Source: Streptomyces sp. NRRL F-5122
GTDB lineage: Bacteria > Actinomycetota > Actinomycetes > Streptomycetales > Streptomycetaceae
Length of the DNA stretch: 64,000 nucleotides
Reading direction: 5' to 3'
Assembly (NCBI RefSeq): GCF_001507435.1
Contig: NZ_LMWH01000172.1
Coordinates: 1 to 64,000, forward strand
Shown here: positions 28,144 to 37,863 of the stretch, one piece after another
Position numbering within the stretch: position 1 is the stretch's first letter
Layout: every line of letters begins with the position of its first letter
Position numbers and translations under genes: made by a program
Notes under the pieces: generated by a model
Database searches by the model: none
Told to the model about the DNA's origin: nothing
What the model saw: only the letters and a program-made list of their open reading frames with translations

Positions 28144-28364
28144 CGGATCAGACGGCACACGAAGGTGCTGCACCGTAGGTACGAGAGGGAGTCCGCCGCA
28201 TGGGTTCGACCATCTGCCCGAGCCGCCGCAGCAGCGCTGACCTGGACTGGACGGTGCTGCACTCGGCGAAGGCCACGCCTGTTCGGGCGGCGGCGGGTAA
28301 GGATGTTCGTCTATCCTCCGATTCCAGTGGGACCGGTTTCGGTCCTGCCACACTGCTGGAGGAG

Positions 28365-29048
28365 GTGGGTCCGGTACCTGGGACCGACGCAGGGACCGAA
28401 CACGGCCAGGCGGAGCAGCCCGAGGGCCGGGGCGCGGGCGCGGAGTCGTCCGGCGAGCGCAGCGCGCGCTTCGAGCGGGACGCGCTCGAATTCCTCGATC
28501 AGATGTACTCGGCCGCGCTGCGGATGACGCGCAACCCGGCCGACGCCGAGGACCTGGTCCAGGAGACGTACGCGAAGGCGTACGCGTCCTTCCACCAGTT
28601 CCGTGAGGGAACAAACCTCAAGGCCTGGCTGTACCGGATCCTCACGAACACCTTCATCAACTCGTACCGCAAGAAGCAGCGCGAGCCCCAGCGCAGCGCG
28701 GCCGAGGAGATCGAGGACTGGCAGCTCGCCCGTGCCGAGTCGCACATGTCGACCGGTCTGCGCTCCGCGGAGTCGCAGGCGCTCGACCACCTGCCCGACT
28801 CGGACGTGAAGGAAGCGCTGCAGGCGATTCCCGAGGAATTCCGTATCGCCGTGTATCTCGCGGACGTAGAGGGCTTTGCGTACAAGGAGATCGCGGACAT
28901 CATGGGGACACCCATCGGCACGGTGATGTCCCGGCTGCACCGGGGCCGCCGTCAACTGCGCGGCATGCTCGAGGACTACGCCCGAGAGCGCGGGCTCGTC
29001 CCGGCCGGCGCCGGAGAGTCGGACCAAGCGAAAGGCTCGGGCTCATGA
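28365..29048 (+). CDS. sigR: ECF sigma factor SigR (thiol-oxidative stress)
   Basis: 227 aa, the same length as S. coelicolor SigR. Regions 2 ([22 protein letters not shown]) and 4 ([19 protein letters not shown]) are intact. The GTG at 28365 follows GGAGGAG. The frame stays open to an ATG at 28200, adding exactly 55 residues; that matches the unstable, oxidatively induced SigR' form made from the second promoter in S. coelicolor. SigR directs thioredoxin, mycothiol and proteolysis genes after disulfide stress and is held by RsrA, whose gene overlaps its stop codon. Confidence 0.95.
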   Translation: MGPVPGTDAGTEHGQAEQPEGRGAGAESSGERSARFERDALEFLDQMYSAALRMTRNPADAEDLVQETYAKAYASFHQFREGTNLKAWLYRILTNTFINSYRKKQREPQRSAAEEIEDWQLARAESHMSTGLRSAESQALDHLPDSDVKEALQAIPEEFRIAVYLADVEGFAYKEIADIMGTPIGTVMSRLHRGRRQLRGMLEDYARERGLVPAGAGESDQAKGSGS

Positions 29049-29347
29049 GCTGCGGAGAGCCGCACGAGACGGACTGCAGTGAGGTCCTCGACCATCTCTA
29101 CGAGTTCCTCGACAGTGAGATGCCGGACGTCGACCGCTCCAAGTTCCAGCAGCACTTCGAGGAGTGCTCGCCGTGCCTGGAGAAGTACGGGCTCGAGGAG
29201 GCCGTGAAGAAGCTGGTCAAGCGCTGCTGCGGGCACGACGACGTACCGAGCGATCTCCGGGCGAAGGTCATGGGCCGTCTCGACCTGATCCGTTCGGGGC
29301 AGACGGTGCCCGAGCACGACGCGGCCGCGACGCCACAGGAATCCTGA
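29045..29347 (+). CDS. rsrA: Zinc redox anti-sigma factor RsrA
   Basis: 100 aa. His37, Cys41 and Cys44 form the HX3CX2C ZAS signature, with Cys11 as the further ligand; Cys3, Cys61 and Cys62 are also present. In S. coelicolor the reduced, zinc-bound protein binds SigR and a C11-C44 disulfide releases it; all residues needed are conserved. The ATG overlaps the sigR stop (ATGA), so they are translationally coupled. Confidence 0.95.
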   Translation: MSCGEPHETDCSEVLDHLYEFLDSEMPDVDRSKFQQHFEECSPCLEKYGLEEAVKKLVKRCCGHDDVPSDLRAKVMGRLDLIRSGQTVPEHDAAATPQES

Positions 29348-29401
29348 ACGCCGGTTCGAGGATGCGCGTCAACCCTCGGTGAACCGTCACCCGAATGTGC
29401 T

Positions 29402-29428
29402 AATCCGCGGGTCTTCGACCCGCGGATT
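29402..29428 (+). terminator. Terminator after sigR-rsrA
   Basis: Perfect 12-bp stem AATCCGCGGGTC/GACCCGCGGATT closed by a TTC loop. Confidence 0.8.
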
Positions 29429-29538
29429 CCCTCAATGTGGCCCACTCGGACTGCCTCGCCTCTAGGCTCCGGAGCCTGAAAGGGGCACGACCGGGCCCGC
29501 CCGGTGCGGACGGGTGCGGGCTACGGGGGAGGTGCGTC

Positions 29539-30924
29539 ATGGGGCCGGTTCGGCCGTGGGCACGTGTGTACGTTGGATGTGCCGTCCTCACCGCCCTGCT
29601 GTGTGCGGCTCCCGCTCTCGACCTCGCGGCACCCCCCCTGTGGGCGGTCGTCCTGCTCGCCGCGCTCTACGCCGGGAGCGAGGGGATTCCGTTGCCCCGG
29701 GTGCTCGGCCGCGCCCGGGCGGGGGAGCGCCTTGCCGGCCCCGGGGCCGGCGAGGGCAGCGGCACCTTCTTCCCCGTACTTCTGGCCGGCGCCTTTCTGC
29801 TGCCTCCCGAGGCCGCCGTGCTCGTACCGCTGCCCGGGGCACTGCTCGTCCCGGGCGCCGGACGGCCGCCGTGGCTGCGCCGCAGCTGGCGGGCGGCCCA
29901 GCTGGCCCTCGCCGTGTGGGCGGCCTCCCATGTGCATGCGGCGCTCGGCGGCCGGGAAGCGGTGGCCGGCCCCCACTTCCCGTACGCGCTCCTCACCGCC
30001 GGGGGCGCCGTACTGGCGTTCTGTCTGACGCTGACCGCGCTCGACGCCGGAATCCTGGCACTGGCCGAGGGGGTGCCGGCGCGCACCTCCTGGAGCGGAC
30101 TCTTCCTGCGCTCCCTCGCACCGGTCGCCGTGCACGGGCTCGCCGGGCTGATGATGGCGGTGCTGTGGCTCAGCCCGTACGGACCGGTCGCCGCCCTGCT
30201 CGTGCTGCTGCCCATGTACGTGTCCTGCTGGGTCTTCGCCCAGTACCACCGGGAGCGGGCGGCCCACCAGGCGACGATCCGTGCGCTCGTGCAGGCGGTC
30301 GACATCAAGGACGGGTACACCCGCGGGCACAGCGAGCGGGTCGGGCAGGCCTCGATGATGATCGCGCGTGAACTCGGCATGGACGACGAGCGCGCCGAGG
30401 TGCTCCGGTTCGCCGGCATCCTGCACGACGTGGGCAAACTCGGCGTCCCCACCCGGCTGTTGCGCAAGGACGGGCCGTTGACCCCCGAGGAGCGGCGGAT
30501 CATCGAGCTGCACCCCGAGTACGGCCACGAGATGGTGCGCGGGATCGGGTTCCTCGGCGAGGCGCGGTCCGCGATCCTGCACCACCACGAGCGGCTCGAC
30601 GGCAGCGGCTACCCCTACGGGCTCGTGGGCACCCAGATCCCGGAGTTCGCCCGGGTCGTGGCGGTCGCCGACGCCTTCGACGCGATGACCTCGACCCGCT
30701 CCTACCGGCGTGCCCGCCCCGTCCCGGCCGCGCTGGAGGAACTCCAGCGGTGCGCGGGGGCGCAGTTCGACCCGGCGATGGTGCGGGCGCTGGTCCACGC
30801 GCTGGACCGGCACGGATGGCATCCGGCGGTGACGGCGGACGAGGAGCACGGCACCGTGCCGGCACCGGCCCCGCCCGTCGCCGGTGAACCGGCGGTGCAG
30901 CGCCGCGGCGGGGGCGGCGCGTGA
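29539..30924 (+). CDS. Membrane-bound HD-GYP phosphodiesterase
   Basis: 461 aa. The N-terminal half has about seven hydrophobic helices; the C-terminal half is a complete HD-GYP domain: HSERVGQAS, LHDVGKLGVP, HPEYGHEMV, HHHERLDGSGYPYGL and VVAVADAFDAMTS. HD-GYP proteins hydrolyse c-di-GMP, which in Streptomyces controls development through BldD. The ATG at 29539 follows GGGGGAGGTG. Its stop overlaps the next gene, a degenerate paralogue, by 4 nt. Confidence 0.9.
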   Translation: MGPVRPWARVYVGCAVLTALLCAAPALDLAAPPLWAVVLLAALYAGSEGIPLPRVLGRARAGERLAGPGAGEGSGTFFPVLLAGAFLLPPEAAVLVPLPGALLVPGAGRPPWLRRSWRAAQLALAVWAASHVHAALGGREAVAGPHFPYALLTAGGAVLAFCLTLTALDAGILALAEGVPARTSWSGLFLRSLAPVAVHGLAGLMMAVLWLSPYGPVAALLVLLPMYVSCWVFAQYHRERAAHQATIRALVQAVDIKDGYTRGHSERVGQASMMIARELGMDDERAEVLRFAGILHDVGKLGVPTRLLRKDGPLTPEERRIIELHPEYGHEMVRGIGFLGEARSAILHHHERLDGSGYPYGLVGTQIPEFARVVAVADAFDAMTSTRSYRRARPVPAALEELQRCAGAQFDPAMVRALVHALDRHGWHPAVTADEEHGTVPAPAPPVAGEPAVQRRGGGGA

Positions 30925-32165
30925 GCGCGGGCCGTATCACTCTCGTCCTCGCCCGTACGGCGGCCGCGATCCTGGCCGCCGGTTCCCTCGTCCTCATCCT
31001 CTGGCGCGGCCTCGACCACCCCGCCGTCGCCCTGGCCTTCGGGATGCTCGTCACCGTGGGGGAGCTCGCCCGGTGGAGCGACGGCGGTGAGCGGGAGCCC
31101 GCTCCCCTCGGCGCGGCCGGTGCGCTCTCCTACGCGCTGCTCGGGCAGAACGCCGGGCAGCCCGACCACCACGGGGTGCAGGAGGTCGTCACCGTCGTGC
31201 TCGCGGCCACCCTGGCGGGCTGCGTCCCGCATGCCGCCCGTGGCCGCGGATCGACCGCCGACCATCTCACCCGGAGGCTGCTCACCGTCGCCTTCGCCGC
31301 CGTCTGCTTCCAACCCATCTACGAACACGGAAGGTTGCACGGCTGGGGCGGCTCCACATATGCCCTGCTCGTCGTCGCGCTGCTCGTGCTCACCACGCTG
31401 TGCGACGCCGTACTCGCCGCCGCCCTGGCGCACTCCCGGACCCGCTGGCCCTTCGGGCCGCTGCTGCGCGACGAACTGCGGGCCACGCTCGGCATCGGCT
31501 CGGCCGTCTGCGCCACCGGCGCCGTCATGTCGCTGGCGGTCGCGGTCGTGGGTCTGTGGGCGCTGCCCGTGTTCTCCCTGCCCCTGCTGCTGACCCAGCT
31601 CTCCTACCGGCGGTACGCGGCCGTGCGGACCACCTACCGGCAGACGATCACCTCGCTCGCGCGCGCCACCGAGATCGCCGGGTACACGCCCGCCGGGCAC
31701 GCCCGCCGCGTCGCCGCCCTCAGCAGGGCCGTCGGCCGCGAGCTCGGGCTGTCCGGGCCGGAGCTGACCGTCCTGGAGTACGCGGCCCTCATGCACGACA
31801 TCGGGCAGCTCAGCCTGGTCGATCCCGTGCCCGCCGGAGCCACCGCCTCGCTGCCCGCCGAGGAGCAGCGGCGCATCGCGCTCCTGGGCGGGGCCGTTGT
31901 CCGCCAGACCGGAGTGCACGCGGAGGTCGCGGTCGTGGTGGAACGGCAGGCGGACCCCTATCGGGAGCAACCGGTCAGCGCGAGAATCGTCCGGACGGTG
32001 AACGCCTACGAGGAGATGGCGCGGGAGGGGACCGGTCCCGGAGGACCGCTCAGCGCGCTGGAGCGACTGCGGCTCGCCTGCGCCCGCGACTACCAGCCGG
32101 AGATCGTGGAGTCACTCGCCAGGGTGTTGCAGAGGGACGGTCTGACCTTGGCCGTGACGGGGTAA
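30921..32165 (+). CDS. Degenerate HD-domain membrane paralogue
   Basis: 414 aa, with the same architecture as the upstream gene: about seven membrane helices and then an HD-type domain. The domain keeps HARRVAALSRAVGRELG and MHDIGQL, but the HHHERxDGxGYP block is replaced by VVVERQADPYREQ, so the GYP motif and several metal ligands are lost. I infer a catalytically dead partner or sensor. GTG start with 4-nt overlap (GTGA). Confidence 0.85.
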   Translation: MSAGRITLVLARTAAAILAAGSLVLILWRGLDHPAVALAFGMLVTVGELARWSDGGEREPAPLGAAGALSYALLGQNAGQPDHHGVQEVVTVVLAATLAGCVPHAARGRGSTADHLTRRLLTVAFAAVCFQPIYEHGRLHGWGGSTYALLVVALLVLTTLCDAVLAAALAHSRTRWPFGPLLRDELRATLGIGSAVCATGAVMSLAVAVVGLWALPVFSLPLLLTQLSYRRYAAVRTTYRQTITSLARATEIAGYTPAGHARRVAALSRAVGRELGLSGPELTVLEYAALMHDIGQLSLVDPVPAGATASLPAEEQRRIALLGGAVVRQTGVHAEVAVVVERQADPYREQPVSARIVRTVNAYEEMAREGTGPGGPLSALERLRLACARDYQPEIVESLARVLQRDGLTLAVTG

Positions 32166-32268
32166 CCCATGGGTAATGAGCGCCCGTCCGGCGGTACGTG
32201 GTTGGATGCGAGGAGAGGGTGTTCGGGGGCACAGCTCGGCCGGTGGCCCCCGCAGACGTCAAGGAACC

Positions 32269-32307
32269 GGCAGGCGGGAATCGCAAGGGACTGGCAGGCG
32301 GGAATCG
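32269..32307 (+). repeat. 15-bp direct repeat, 24-bp period
   Basis: GGCAGGCGGGAATCG occurs at 32269-32283 and again at 32293-32307, ending on the start codon of the TPR gene. Confidence 0.7.
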
Positions 32308-33287
32308 TGAGGATCTTCGGGAAGGGACGGCACCGGCCCTCCGCCTCCTGGCGGCAGGCCACCGACCGCGCGTTCACGCTGATCGGCGACGGCCGGTACG
32401 AGGACGCGGGAGCGTTGCTGACCCGAGCCGCCGACCTGGAGCCCTGGCTGTCGGAGTCCTGGTTCAATCTCGCCCTCCTGCACAAGTTCCGTCACGACTG
32501 GGAGCAGGCCCGCACCGCGGGGCTGCGCGCCGTGGCCCTGCTCGAGAAGGAGAGCGGGGCGCCCGACTGGTGGAACGTGGGCATCGCGGCCACCGCCCTG
32601 CAGGACTGGCCGCTGGCCCGTCGCGCCTGGCAGGCGTACGGCCTGAAGGTGCCGGGAGGTGCCGCCGTCCCCGACGAGCCCGCCGAGATGGACCTGGGCA
32701 GCGCCGCCGTGCGGCTGTCCCCGGAGGGCGAGGCCGAGGTCGTCTGGGGGCGCAGGCTGGATCCCGCGCGCATCGAGGTGCTGTCCATCCCGCTGCCGTC
32801 CTCGGGGCGCCGCTGGGGCGAGGTCGTCCTGCACGACGGCGTACCGCACGGTGAGCGCACGACGGCCGCCGGGCACACCTATCCGGTCTTCGACGAGATC
32901 GAGCTGTGGGCGCCCTCGCCGGTGCCCACCTGGGTCGTCCTGCTGGAGGCCGCGACCGAGGACGACCGGGACGCGCTGGAACAGCTCGCCGCCGACGCCG
33001 GTTTCGCCGCCGAGGACTGGTCGTCGTCCGTGCGGCTGCTGTGCCGGATGTGCTCCGAGTCACGGATGCCGGCCGACGAGGGCGACGGCGAGCATCTCGA
33101 CCCGCACGACCACAGCGAGCCGGGGCACCCGGGGCCGCTCGGGCACCGTACGGACGGGCAGCTGTGGGTGCCCGAGCGCGAGTGCGGCATCGCGGCGCCC
33201 GCCTCGCTGGTGCGCGGGCTGCTCGACGGCTGGGTCGCGGACAGTCCGGACTCCCGGGACTGGCGGGACCTCGAAGAGGTCTGCTGA
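32307..33287 (+). CDS. TPR-repeat protein
   Basis: 326 aa. TPR-like helices span about residues 18-110 (AFTLIGDGRYEDAGALLTRAADLEPWLSESW would span one and a half repeats). A C-terminal region follows with a CRMC pair and a His/Asp-rich acidic loop. Domain function is unknown. The GTG at 32307 gives a start VRIFGKGRHRPSAS; the frame is open upstream to 32169 but that part is repeat-bearing promoter sequence. Confidence 0.8.
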   Translation: MRIFGKGRHRPSASWRQATDRAFTLIGDGRYEDAGALLTRAADLEPWLSESWFNLALLHKFRHDWEQARTAGLRAVALLEKESGAPDWWNVGIAATALQDWPLARRAWQAYGLKVPGGAAVPDEPAEMDLGSAAVRLSPEGEAEVVWGRRLDPARIEVLSIPLPSSGRRWGEVVLHDGVPHGERTTAAGHTYPVFDEIELWAPSPVPTWVVLLEAATEDDRDALEQLAADAGFAAEDWSSSVRLLCRMCSESRMPADEGDGEHLDPHDHSEPGHPGPLGHRTDGQLWVPERECGIAAPASLVRGLLDGWVADSPDSRDWRDLEEVC

Positions 33288-33390
33288 GGCGGACTCCGGG
33301 CCCGCGGATCACGGGGAGAGCGGCAGTGAGCGCCCCGTAGGCTTGTAGGCGCAGGATTTTTCACAGGTTGCAGGAAGGCGTACGTCGGTC

Positions 33391-34041
33391 ATGGCGCAGC
33401 AGGACACCGATCAGCAGCACGCGGGCGTGCTCCCCGTGGACGACGAGGGCTTCGTCATCGACACAGAGGACGTGGAGGAGCGCGAGACCGCCTGGCGCGA
33501 GCGGGGCACCTCACAGCCCATCACCGTCGTCGGGAACCCGGTGCTGCACAAGGAGTGCAAGGACGTCACCGAGTTCGGCGAGGAACTCCAGCAACTGGTC
33601 GCGGACATGTTCGCCAGCCAGCGCACCGCAGAGGGAGTGGGTCTGGCCGCCAACCAGATCGGCGTCGACCTGAAGGTCTTCGTCTACGACTGCCCGGACG
33701 ACGACGGAGTGCGGCACGTCGGGGTGGTCTGCAACCCGAAGCTGGTGGACCTGCCGGCGGACAGGCGCCGTCTGGACGACAGCAACGAGGGCTGCCTGTC
33801 CGTGCCGACCGCGTACGCTCCGCTCGCCCGCCCCGACTACGCGGAAGTCACCGGTCAGGACGAGAAGGGCAACCCGATCAAGGTCCGCGGCACCGGCTAC
33901 TTCGCTCGCTGTTTGCAGCACGAGACGGACCATCTGTACGGGTACCTCTACATCGACCGGCTCTCCAAGCGCGAGCGCAAGGACGCCCTGCGGCAGATGG
34001 CCGAGAACGAGCCCCGCTACCCCGTGGTGGCCAACGACTGA
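33391..34041 (+). CDS. def: Peptide deformylase
   Basis: 216 aa. All three active-site blocks are present: GVGLAANQI (82-90), EGCLS (133-137) and HETDH (177-181), giving the Cys and two His metal ligands and the catalytic Glu. It removes the formyl group from nascent N-terminal methionine. A 40-residue N-terminal extension is typical of one actinobacterial deformylase type. A strong terminator follows. Confidence 0.94.
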   Translation: MAQQDTDQQHAGVLPVDDEGFVIDTEDVEERETAWRERGTSQPITVVGNPVLHKECKDVTEFGEELQQLVADMFASQRTAEGVGLAANQIGVDLKVFVYDCPDDDGVRHVGVVCNPKLVDLPADRRRLDDSNEGCLSVPTAYAPLARPDYAEVTGQDEKGNPIKVRGTGYFARCLQHETDHLYGYLYIDRLSKRERKDALRQMAENEPRYPVVAND

Positions 34042-34052
34042 CGACTCGTGCG

Positions 34053-34091
34053 ACGGCGCCCGGTCGGGGACCCCTCCCGACCGGGCGCCGT
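34053..34091 (+). terminator. Terminator after the deformylase gene
   Basis: Perfect 16-bp stem beginning ACGGCGCCCGGTCGGG, loop GACCCCT. Confidence 0.85.
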
Positions 34092-34311
34092 TCATGTGTG
34101 CGTCGCACATTCGATCCCTTGCACACCTGAACCGATCCATATTCAGTCACGAGGGGGAGATTCTCGGCACTGTGGGGTGGTGAGTGGAGCAAATCCGTTC
34201 CCAGAACGGTCAGTTGTAGTGCTCAATGGAAAGCGCGGGGATACGCAACGGCGCGCGCCCGGCACGGCGGGAGGGGCGTGCTGCCAACCGGCGGCTGAGA
34301 GGGGTTTGTTC

Positions 34312-35397
34312 GTGCCAGCTTTCCCACACAGCACTTCATCGACGGTGATCGTGGCCGCGGTTCCACCGGCGCTCTCCTTACCGGTGGTCGAGGCCGAGTT
34401 TCCACGTCGACTCCACCCGTATTGGCCCAGCCTGCAGGAGAAGACGCGTTCCTGGCTGCTGGAAAAGCGGCTGATGCCGGCGGACAAGGTCGAAGAGTAC
34501 GCCGACGGGCTGTGCTACACCGACCTCATGGCGGGCTACTACATCGGCGCCCCCGACGAGGTCCTGCAGGCGATCGCCGACTACAGCGCGTGGTTCTTCG
34601 TCTGGGACGACCGCCACGACCGCGACATCGTCCACCGACGGCCCGCCGCCTGGCGGCGCCTGAGGCTCCAACTGCACGAGGCCCTGGACTCTCCCGGGGA
34701 CCATCTGCACCACCCGGACCCGCTGGTCGCGGGGTTCGCCGACAGCATGGTGCGGCTGTACTCGTTCCTGAGCGAGAAGTGGAACGCGCGCTTCGCCCGG
34801 CACTTCCACACGGTGATCGAGGCGTACGACCGGGAGTTCCACAACCGCACCTCCGGAATCGTCCCGACGGTCGACGCGTATCTCGAACTCCGCCGGCTCA
34901 CCTTCGCGCACTGGATCTGGACCGATCTGCTGGAGCCGAGCGCGCGCACGGAACTGCCGGACGCCGTACGGAAACACCTCGGATACCGGCGGGCGGCGCT
35001 GCTGAGCCAGGAATTCGCGGCCTGGTACAACGACCTGTGCTCACTCCCCAAGGAAATTGCGGGAGATGAGGTCCACAATCTCGGAATCAGTCTCATCCAT
35101 CATGAGGGGTTGACGCTCGAAGAGGCCATAAAGGAAGTACGCCGGCGGGTCGAGGAATGCGTTTCGGAATTCCTTGTCGCCGAGAAGGAGGCGTTGCGAT
35201 TCGCCGATTCCCTTACGGACGGTACCGTGCGCGGCCGGGAATTGAGCGTCGCTGTGAAGGCGATCGTCGCGAATATGCGGAACTGGTTCAGCACCGTGTA
35301 CTGGTTCCATCACGAGTCCGGCCGGTACATGGTCGACAGCTGGGACGACCGCTCGACACCCCCGTACGTCAACAACGAAGCGGTAGGTGAGAAATGA
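34312..35397 (+). CDS. cyc1: epi-Isozizaene synthase (sesquiterpene cyclase)
   Basis: 361 aa, the same length as the S. coelicolor enzyme. It cyclises farnesyl diphosphate to (+)-epi-isozizaene, the albaflavenone precursor. The aspartate-rich DDRHD is at 99-103 and the NSE/DTE magnesium triad reads NDLCSLPKE at 240-248. Aromatic residues of the pocket (WFFVW at 94-98) are kept. I chose the GTG at 34312 from length and from the GAGAGGGG site. Its stop overlaps the CYP170 start, so enzyme and oxidase are coupled. The low-GC3 stretch near 35090-35300 is a local oddity. Confidence 0.95.
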   Translation: MPAFPHSTSSTVIVAAVPPALSLPVVEAEFPRRLHPYWPSLQEKTRSWLLEKRLMPADKVEEYADGLCYTDLMAGYYIGAPDEVLQAIADYSAWFFVWDDRHDRDIVHRRPAAWRRLRLQLHEALDSPGDHLHHPDPLVAGFADSMVRLYSFLSEKWNARFARHFHTVIEAYDREFHNRTSGIVPTVDAYLELRRLTFAHWIWTDLLEPSARTELPDAVRKHLGYRRAALLSQEFAAWYNDLCSLPKEIAGDEVHNLGISLIHHEGLTLEEAIKEVRRRVEECVSEFLVAEKEALRFADSLTDGTVRGRELSVAVKAIVANMRNWFSTVYWFHHESGRYMVDSWDDRSTPPYVNNEAVGEK

Positions 35398-36788
35398 CCC
35401 TGGAATCGTCCCCCGACCTCTCGGCCGCGCCCGAGAAGGGGGCACCTTCGAGGTCGGCTGAGCCTCGCGTCCCGCCGGTCGCGGCGGGCGGTGTGCCCGG
35501 CCTCGGTCATGGGTGGAAGCTGGCCCGCGACCCGCTGGGCTTCCTGTCCGGGCTGCGGGACGACGGGGAGGTCGTTCGGCTGAAGCTCGGGCCGAAGACG
35601 GTGTACGCCATCACCAGCCCGGCCCTCACCGGCGCCCTCGCCCTCAGCACCGACTTCAAGATCGGCGGTCCGCTGTGGGAGTCGCTCGAGAGCCTGCTCG
35701 GCAAGCAGGGGGTGGCCACCACCAACGGGCCGCTGCACCAGCGTCAGCGGCGGGCGATCCAGCCCGCCTTCCGGCTCGACGCCATCCCCGCCTACGGGCC
35801 GATCATGGCGCAGGAGGCGCACGACCTCGTGGAGCGCTGGCGGTCCGGCGCGACCGTCGACGTGATGGAGGAGTCGTTCCGGGTGGCCGTCCGGGTCGCC
35901 GCCCGCTGCCTCATGCGCGGCAGCTACATGGACGAGCGGTCCGAGCGGATATGCGCGGCGCTCGCCACGCTGTTCAGCGGCATGTACCAGCGCATGGTGA
36001 TACCGCTCGGACCGCTGTATCGACTGCCGATCCCGGCCAACCGCGAATTCAACCGTGCATTGGCCGATTTGCATCTCCTGGTCGACGAGATCATCGCCGC
36101 CCGCCGCGCATCCAGTCAAAAGCCGGACGATTTGCTGTCGGCTTTGCTGAAGGCGAAGGACGAGAATGGCGAGCCCATTGGGGAGCAGGAGATCCATGAT
36201 CAGGTCGTCGCCATAGTCACGGCCGGCAGCGAAACGGTCGGCTCCATGGTCATGTCGCTGCTCCAGGTCCTCGCGGATCATCCGGAGCAGACGGACAAGA
36301 TCCACGAAGAGGTGAAAACGGTCGTGGGTGAGCGGCCGGTCTCTTTCGGTGATGTCCGAAAGCTGCCGCACACCGCGAATGTCATCGTCGAGACAATGCG
36401 TTTGCGTCCCGCCGTATGGATATTGACGCGGCGGGCGGTGACCGACACCGTGCTCGGCGAGTATCGCATTCCGGCCGGGGCCGACGTCGTCTACAGCCCG
36501 TACGCCATACAGCGCGACCCCCGGTCGTACGCGGAGCACAACGAGTTCGACCCCGATCGCTGGCTTCCGGAACGGGCCAAGGACGTTCCCAAGTACGCGA
36601 TGACCCCGTTCGGGGTGGGCAACCGGAAGTGCCCGGGCGATCACTTCTCGATGGCCGAGCTCACGCTGATCACGGCGGCCATCGCGTTCGCCTACCGCTT
36701 CGAGCAGGCACCCGGGTCCGACGACAGGCCTCGCATCGGCATCACGCTGCGCCCGCGCAGGCTGTTGCTGAAGGCCCTGCCGAGGTGA
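35394..36788 (+). CDS. cyp170A: Cytochrome P450 CYP170 (albaflavenone synthase)
   Basis: 464 aa. Heme loop [10 protein letters not shown] with Cys413, ETMR for ExxR, and an I-helix motif AGSETV. In S. coelicolor CYP170A1 oxidises epi-isozizaene through albaflavenols to albaflavenone and has a second, moonlighting farnesene synthase activity. The I-helix carries Val where most P450s have Thr/Ser. The ATG overlaps the cyclase stop (ATGA). The gene ends 16 nt from the convergent regulator gene. Confidence 0.94.
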   Translation: MTLESSPDLSAAPEKGAPSRSAEPRVPPVAAGGVPGLGHGWKLARDPLGFLSGLRDDGEVVRLKLGPKTVYAITSPALTGALALSTDFKIGGPLWESLESLLGKQGVATTNGPLHQRQRRAIQPAFRLDAIPAYGPIMAQEAHDLVERWRSGATVDVMEESFRVAVRVAARCLMRGSYMDERSERICAALATLFSGMYQRMVIPLGPLYRLPIPANREFNRALADLHLLVDEIIAARRASSQKPDDLLSALLKAKDENGEPIGEQEIHDQVVAIVTAGSETVGSMVMSLLQVLADHPEQTDKIHEEVKTVVGERPVSFGDVRKLPHTANVIVETMRLRPAVWILTRRAVTDTVLGEYRIPAGADVVYSPYAIQRDPRSYAEHNEFDPDRWLPERAKDVPKYAMTPFGVGNRKCPGDHFSMAELTLITAAIAFAYRFEQAPGSDDRPRIGITLRPRRLLLKALPR

Positions 36789-36804
36789 CCCCGCCGACGC
36801 ACGT

Positions 36805-37770
36805 TCAGGCGGCCTGCGGGCCCCTGAACGTGCGCCGGTAGGCGTTCGGCGTGGTGCCGAGGGCGCGGACGAACTGATGGCGCAGTGCCGCCGCGGTGCC
36901 GAAGCCGGCGCGGTCGGCGATCGTGTCCATCGTCTCGTCGGTCCCCTCCAGCAACTCCTGTGCCAGCAGCACTCGTTGGCGCAGAATCCAGCGGTACGGG
37001 GTGGTTCCGGTCTCCTGGTGGAAGCGGCGGGCGAAGGTCCGCGGTGACATATGGGCGCGAACGGCCAACTGCTCCACGGTCACCTCCTTGTCGAGGTTGC
37101 GTCCCATCCACGCCAGCACCCCGCCGACCGTGTCGCACTGCGACCGGGGCAGCGGCCTCTCGATGTACTGGGCCTGGCCGCCGTCGCGGTGCGGCGGGAC
37201 CACCATGCGCCGGGCGATCTTGTTGGCGACCTCGGGACCCTGCTCCTTGCGCACGATGTGCAGACAGGCGTCGATCCCGGCGGCCGTACCGGCGGAGGTG
37301 ATCACCGGGTCCTCGTCGACATAGAGGACGTCCGGTTCGATGATCGCCCGCGGAAAACGCACGGCCAACTCCCGGGCCTGCCGCCAGTGCACGCTGCACC
37401 GCCGCCCGTCCAGCAGCCCCGCGGCGCCCAGCGCGAAAACCCCCGAGCACACGCTCAGCACGCGTGCGCCCCGCTCGACCGCCCGGACGAGGGAGTCGAG
37501 CAACCGGGGCGGATAGTCGCGCGTGACGTACTCGCTGCCGGCCGGCACCGCGATCAGATCGGCCTCCTCCAGCCGGTCGAGTCCGTACGGCGTCGAGACC
37601 GTGAGACCGCCCACGTGGGTGCCGAGCGACGGGCCCTCCGCCGAGACCACGGCGAAGTCGTACACCGGGAGCCCCTCGTCGCTGCGGTCGATGCCGAACA
37701 CCTCGCACACGACGCCCAGTTCGAAGGGGTGCACGCCGTCGAGCAGGACGGCGGCCACGTTCTTCAGCAT
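36805..37770 (-). CDS. nrdS: AraC-family regulator with DJ-1/PfpI domain (NrdS-like)
   Basis: 321 aa. Residues 1 to about 170 form a DJ-1/PfpI-like domain (SVCSGVFALG with the nucleophile-elbow Cys); the C-terminus has two AraC helix-turn-helices (MSPRTFARRFHQETG, FGTAAALRHQFVRALG). It lies downstream of nrdA-nrdB on the same strand. In S. coelicolor the corresponding operon is nrdABS, with nrdS an AraC-type gene of unclear role. The gap to nrdB here is 257 nt and holds a possible antisense small gene. Confidence 0.85.
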   Translation of the reverse strand: MLKNVAAVLLDGVHPFELGVVCEVFGIDRSDEGLPVYDFAVVSAEGPSLGTHVGGLTVSTPYGLDRLEEADLIAVPAGSEYVTRDYPPRLLDSLVRAVERGARVLSVCSGVFALGAAGLLDGRRCSVHWRQARELAVRFPRAIIEPDVLYVDEDPVITSAGTAAGIDACLHIVRKEQGPEVANKIARRMVVPPHRDGGQAQYIERPLPRSQCDTVGGVLAWMGRNLDKEVTVEQLAVRAHMSPRTFARRFHQETGTTPYRWILRQRVLLAQELLEGTDETMDTIADRAGFGTAAALRHQFVRALGTTPNAYRRTFRGPQAA

Positions 37771-37863
37771 GCGACCAGTGTGCCTCGTAAGTGGCAGCAA
37801 TTCGAGGGTGTACGGCAGGCCTGCCACTGACGGTAAGCACCGTTCGGCGGGACAGTGTTGTAC

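Noticed and set aside
32169..32306. 46-residue N-terminal extension of the TPR protein
   Set aside because: The stretch contains a 15-bp direct repeat and no ribosome site for the upstream ATG; the GTG at 32307 gives a more natural start.
34312..36788. The terpene cyclase as cargo for the encapsulin-like shell at the right edge
   Set aside because: It is 29 kb away, is coupled to a P450 and lacks a long disordered N-terminal extension; it belongs to the albaflavenone pathway.
37791..37827. Inverted repeat GTGGCAG...CTGCCAC with an inner GGCAGGCCTGCC palindrome between nrdS and the small antisense frame
   Set aside because: The arms are 23 nt apart and GC-rich, which is expected by chance at this base composition; no factor can be suggested.
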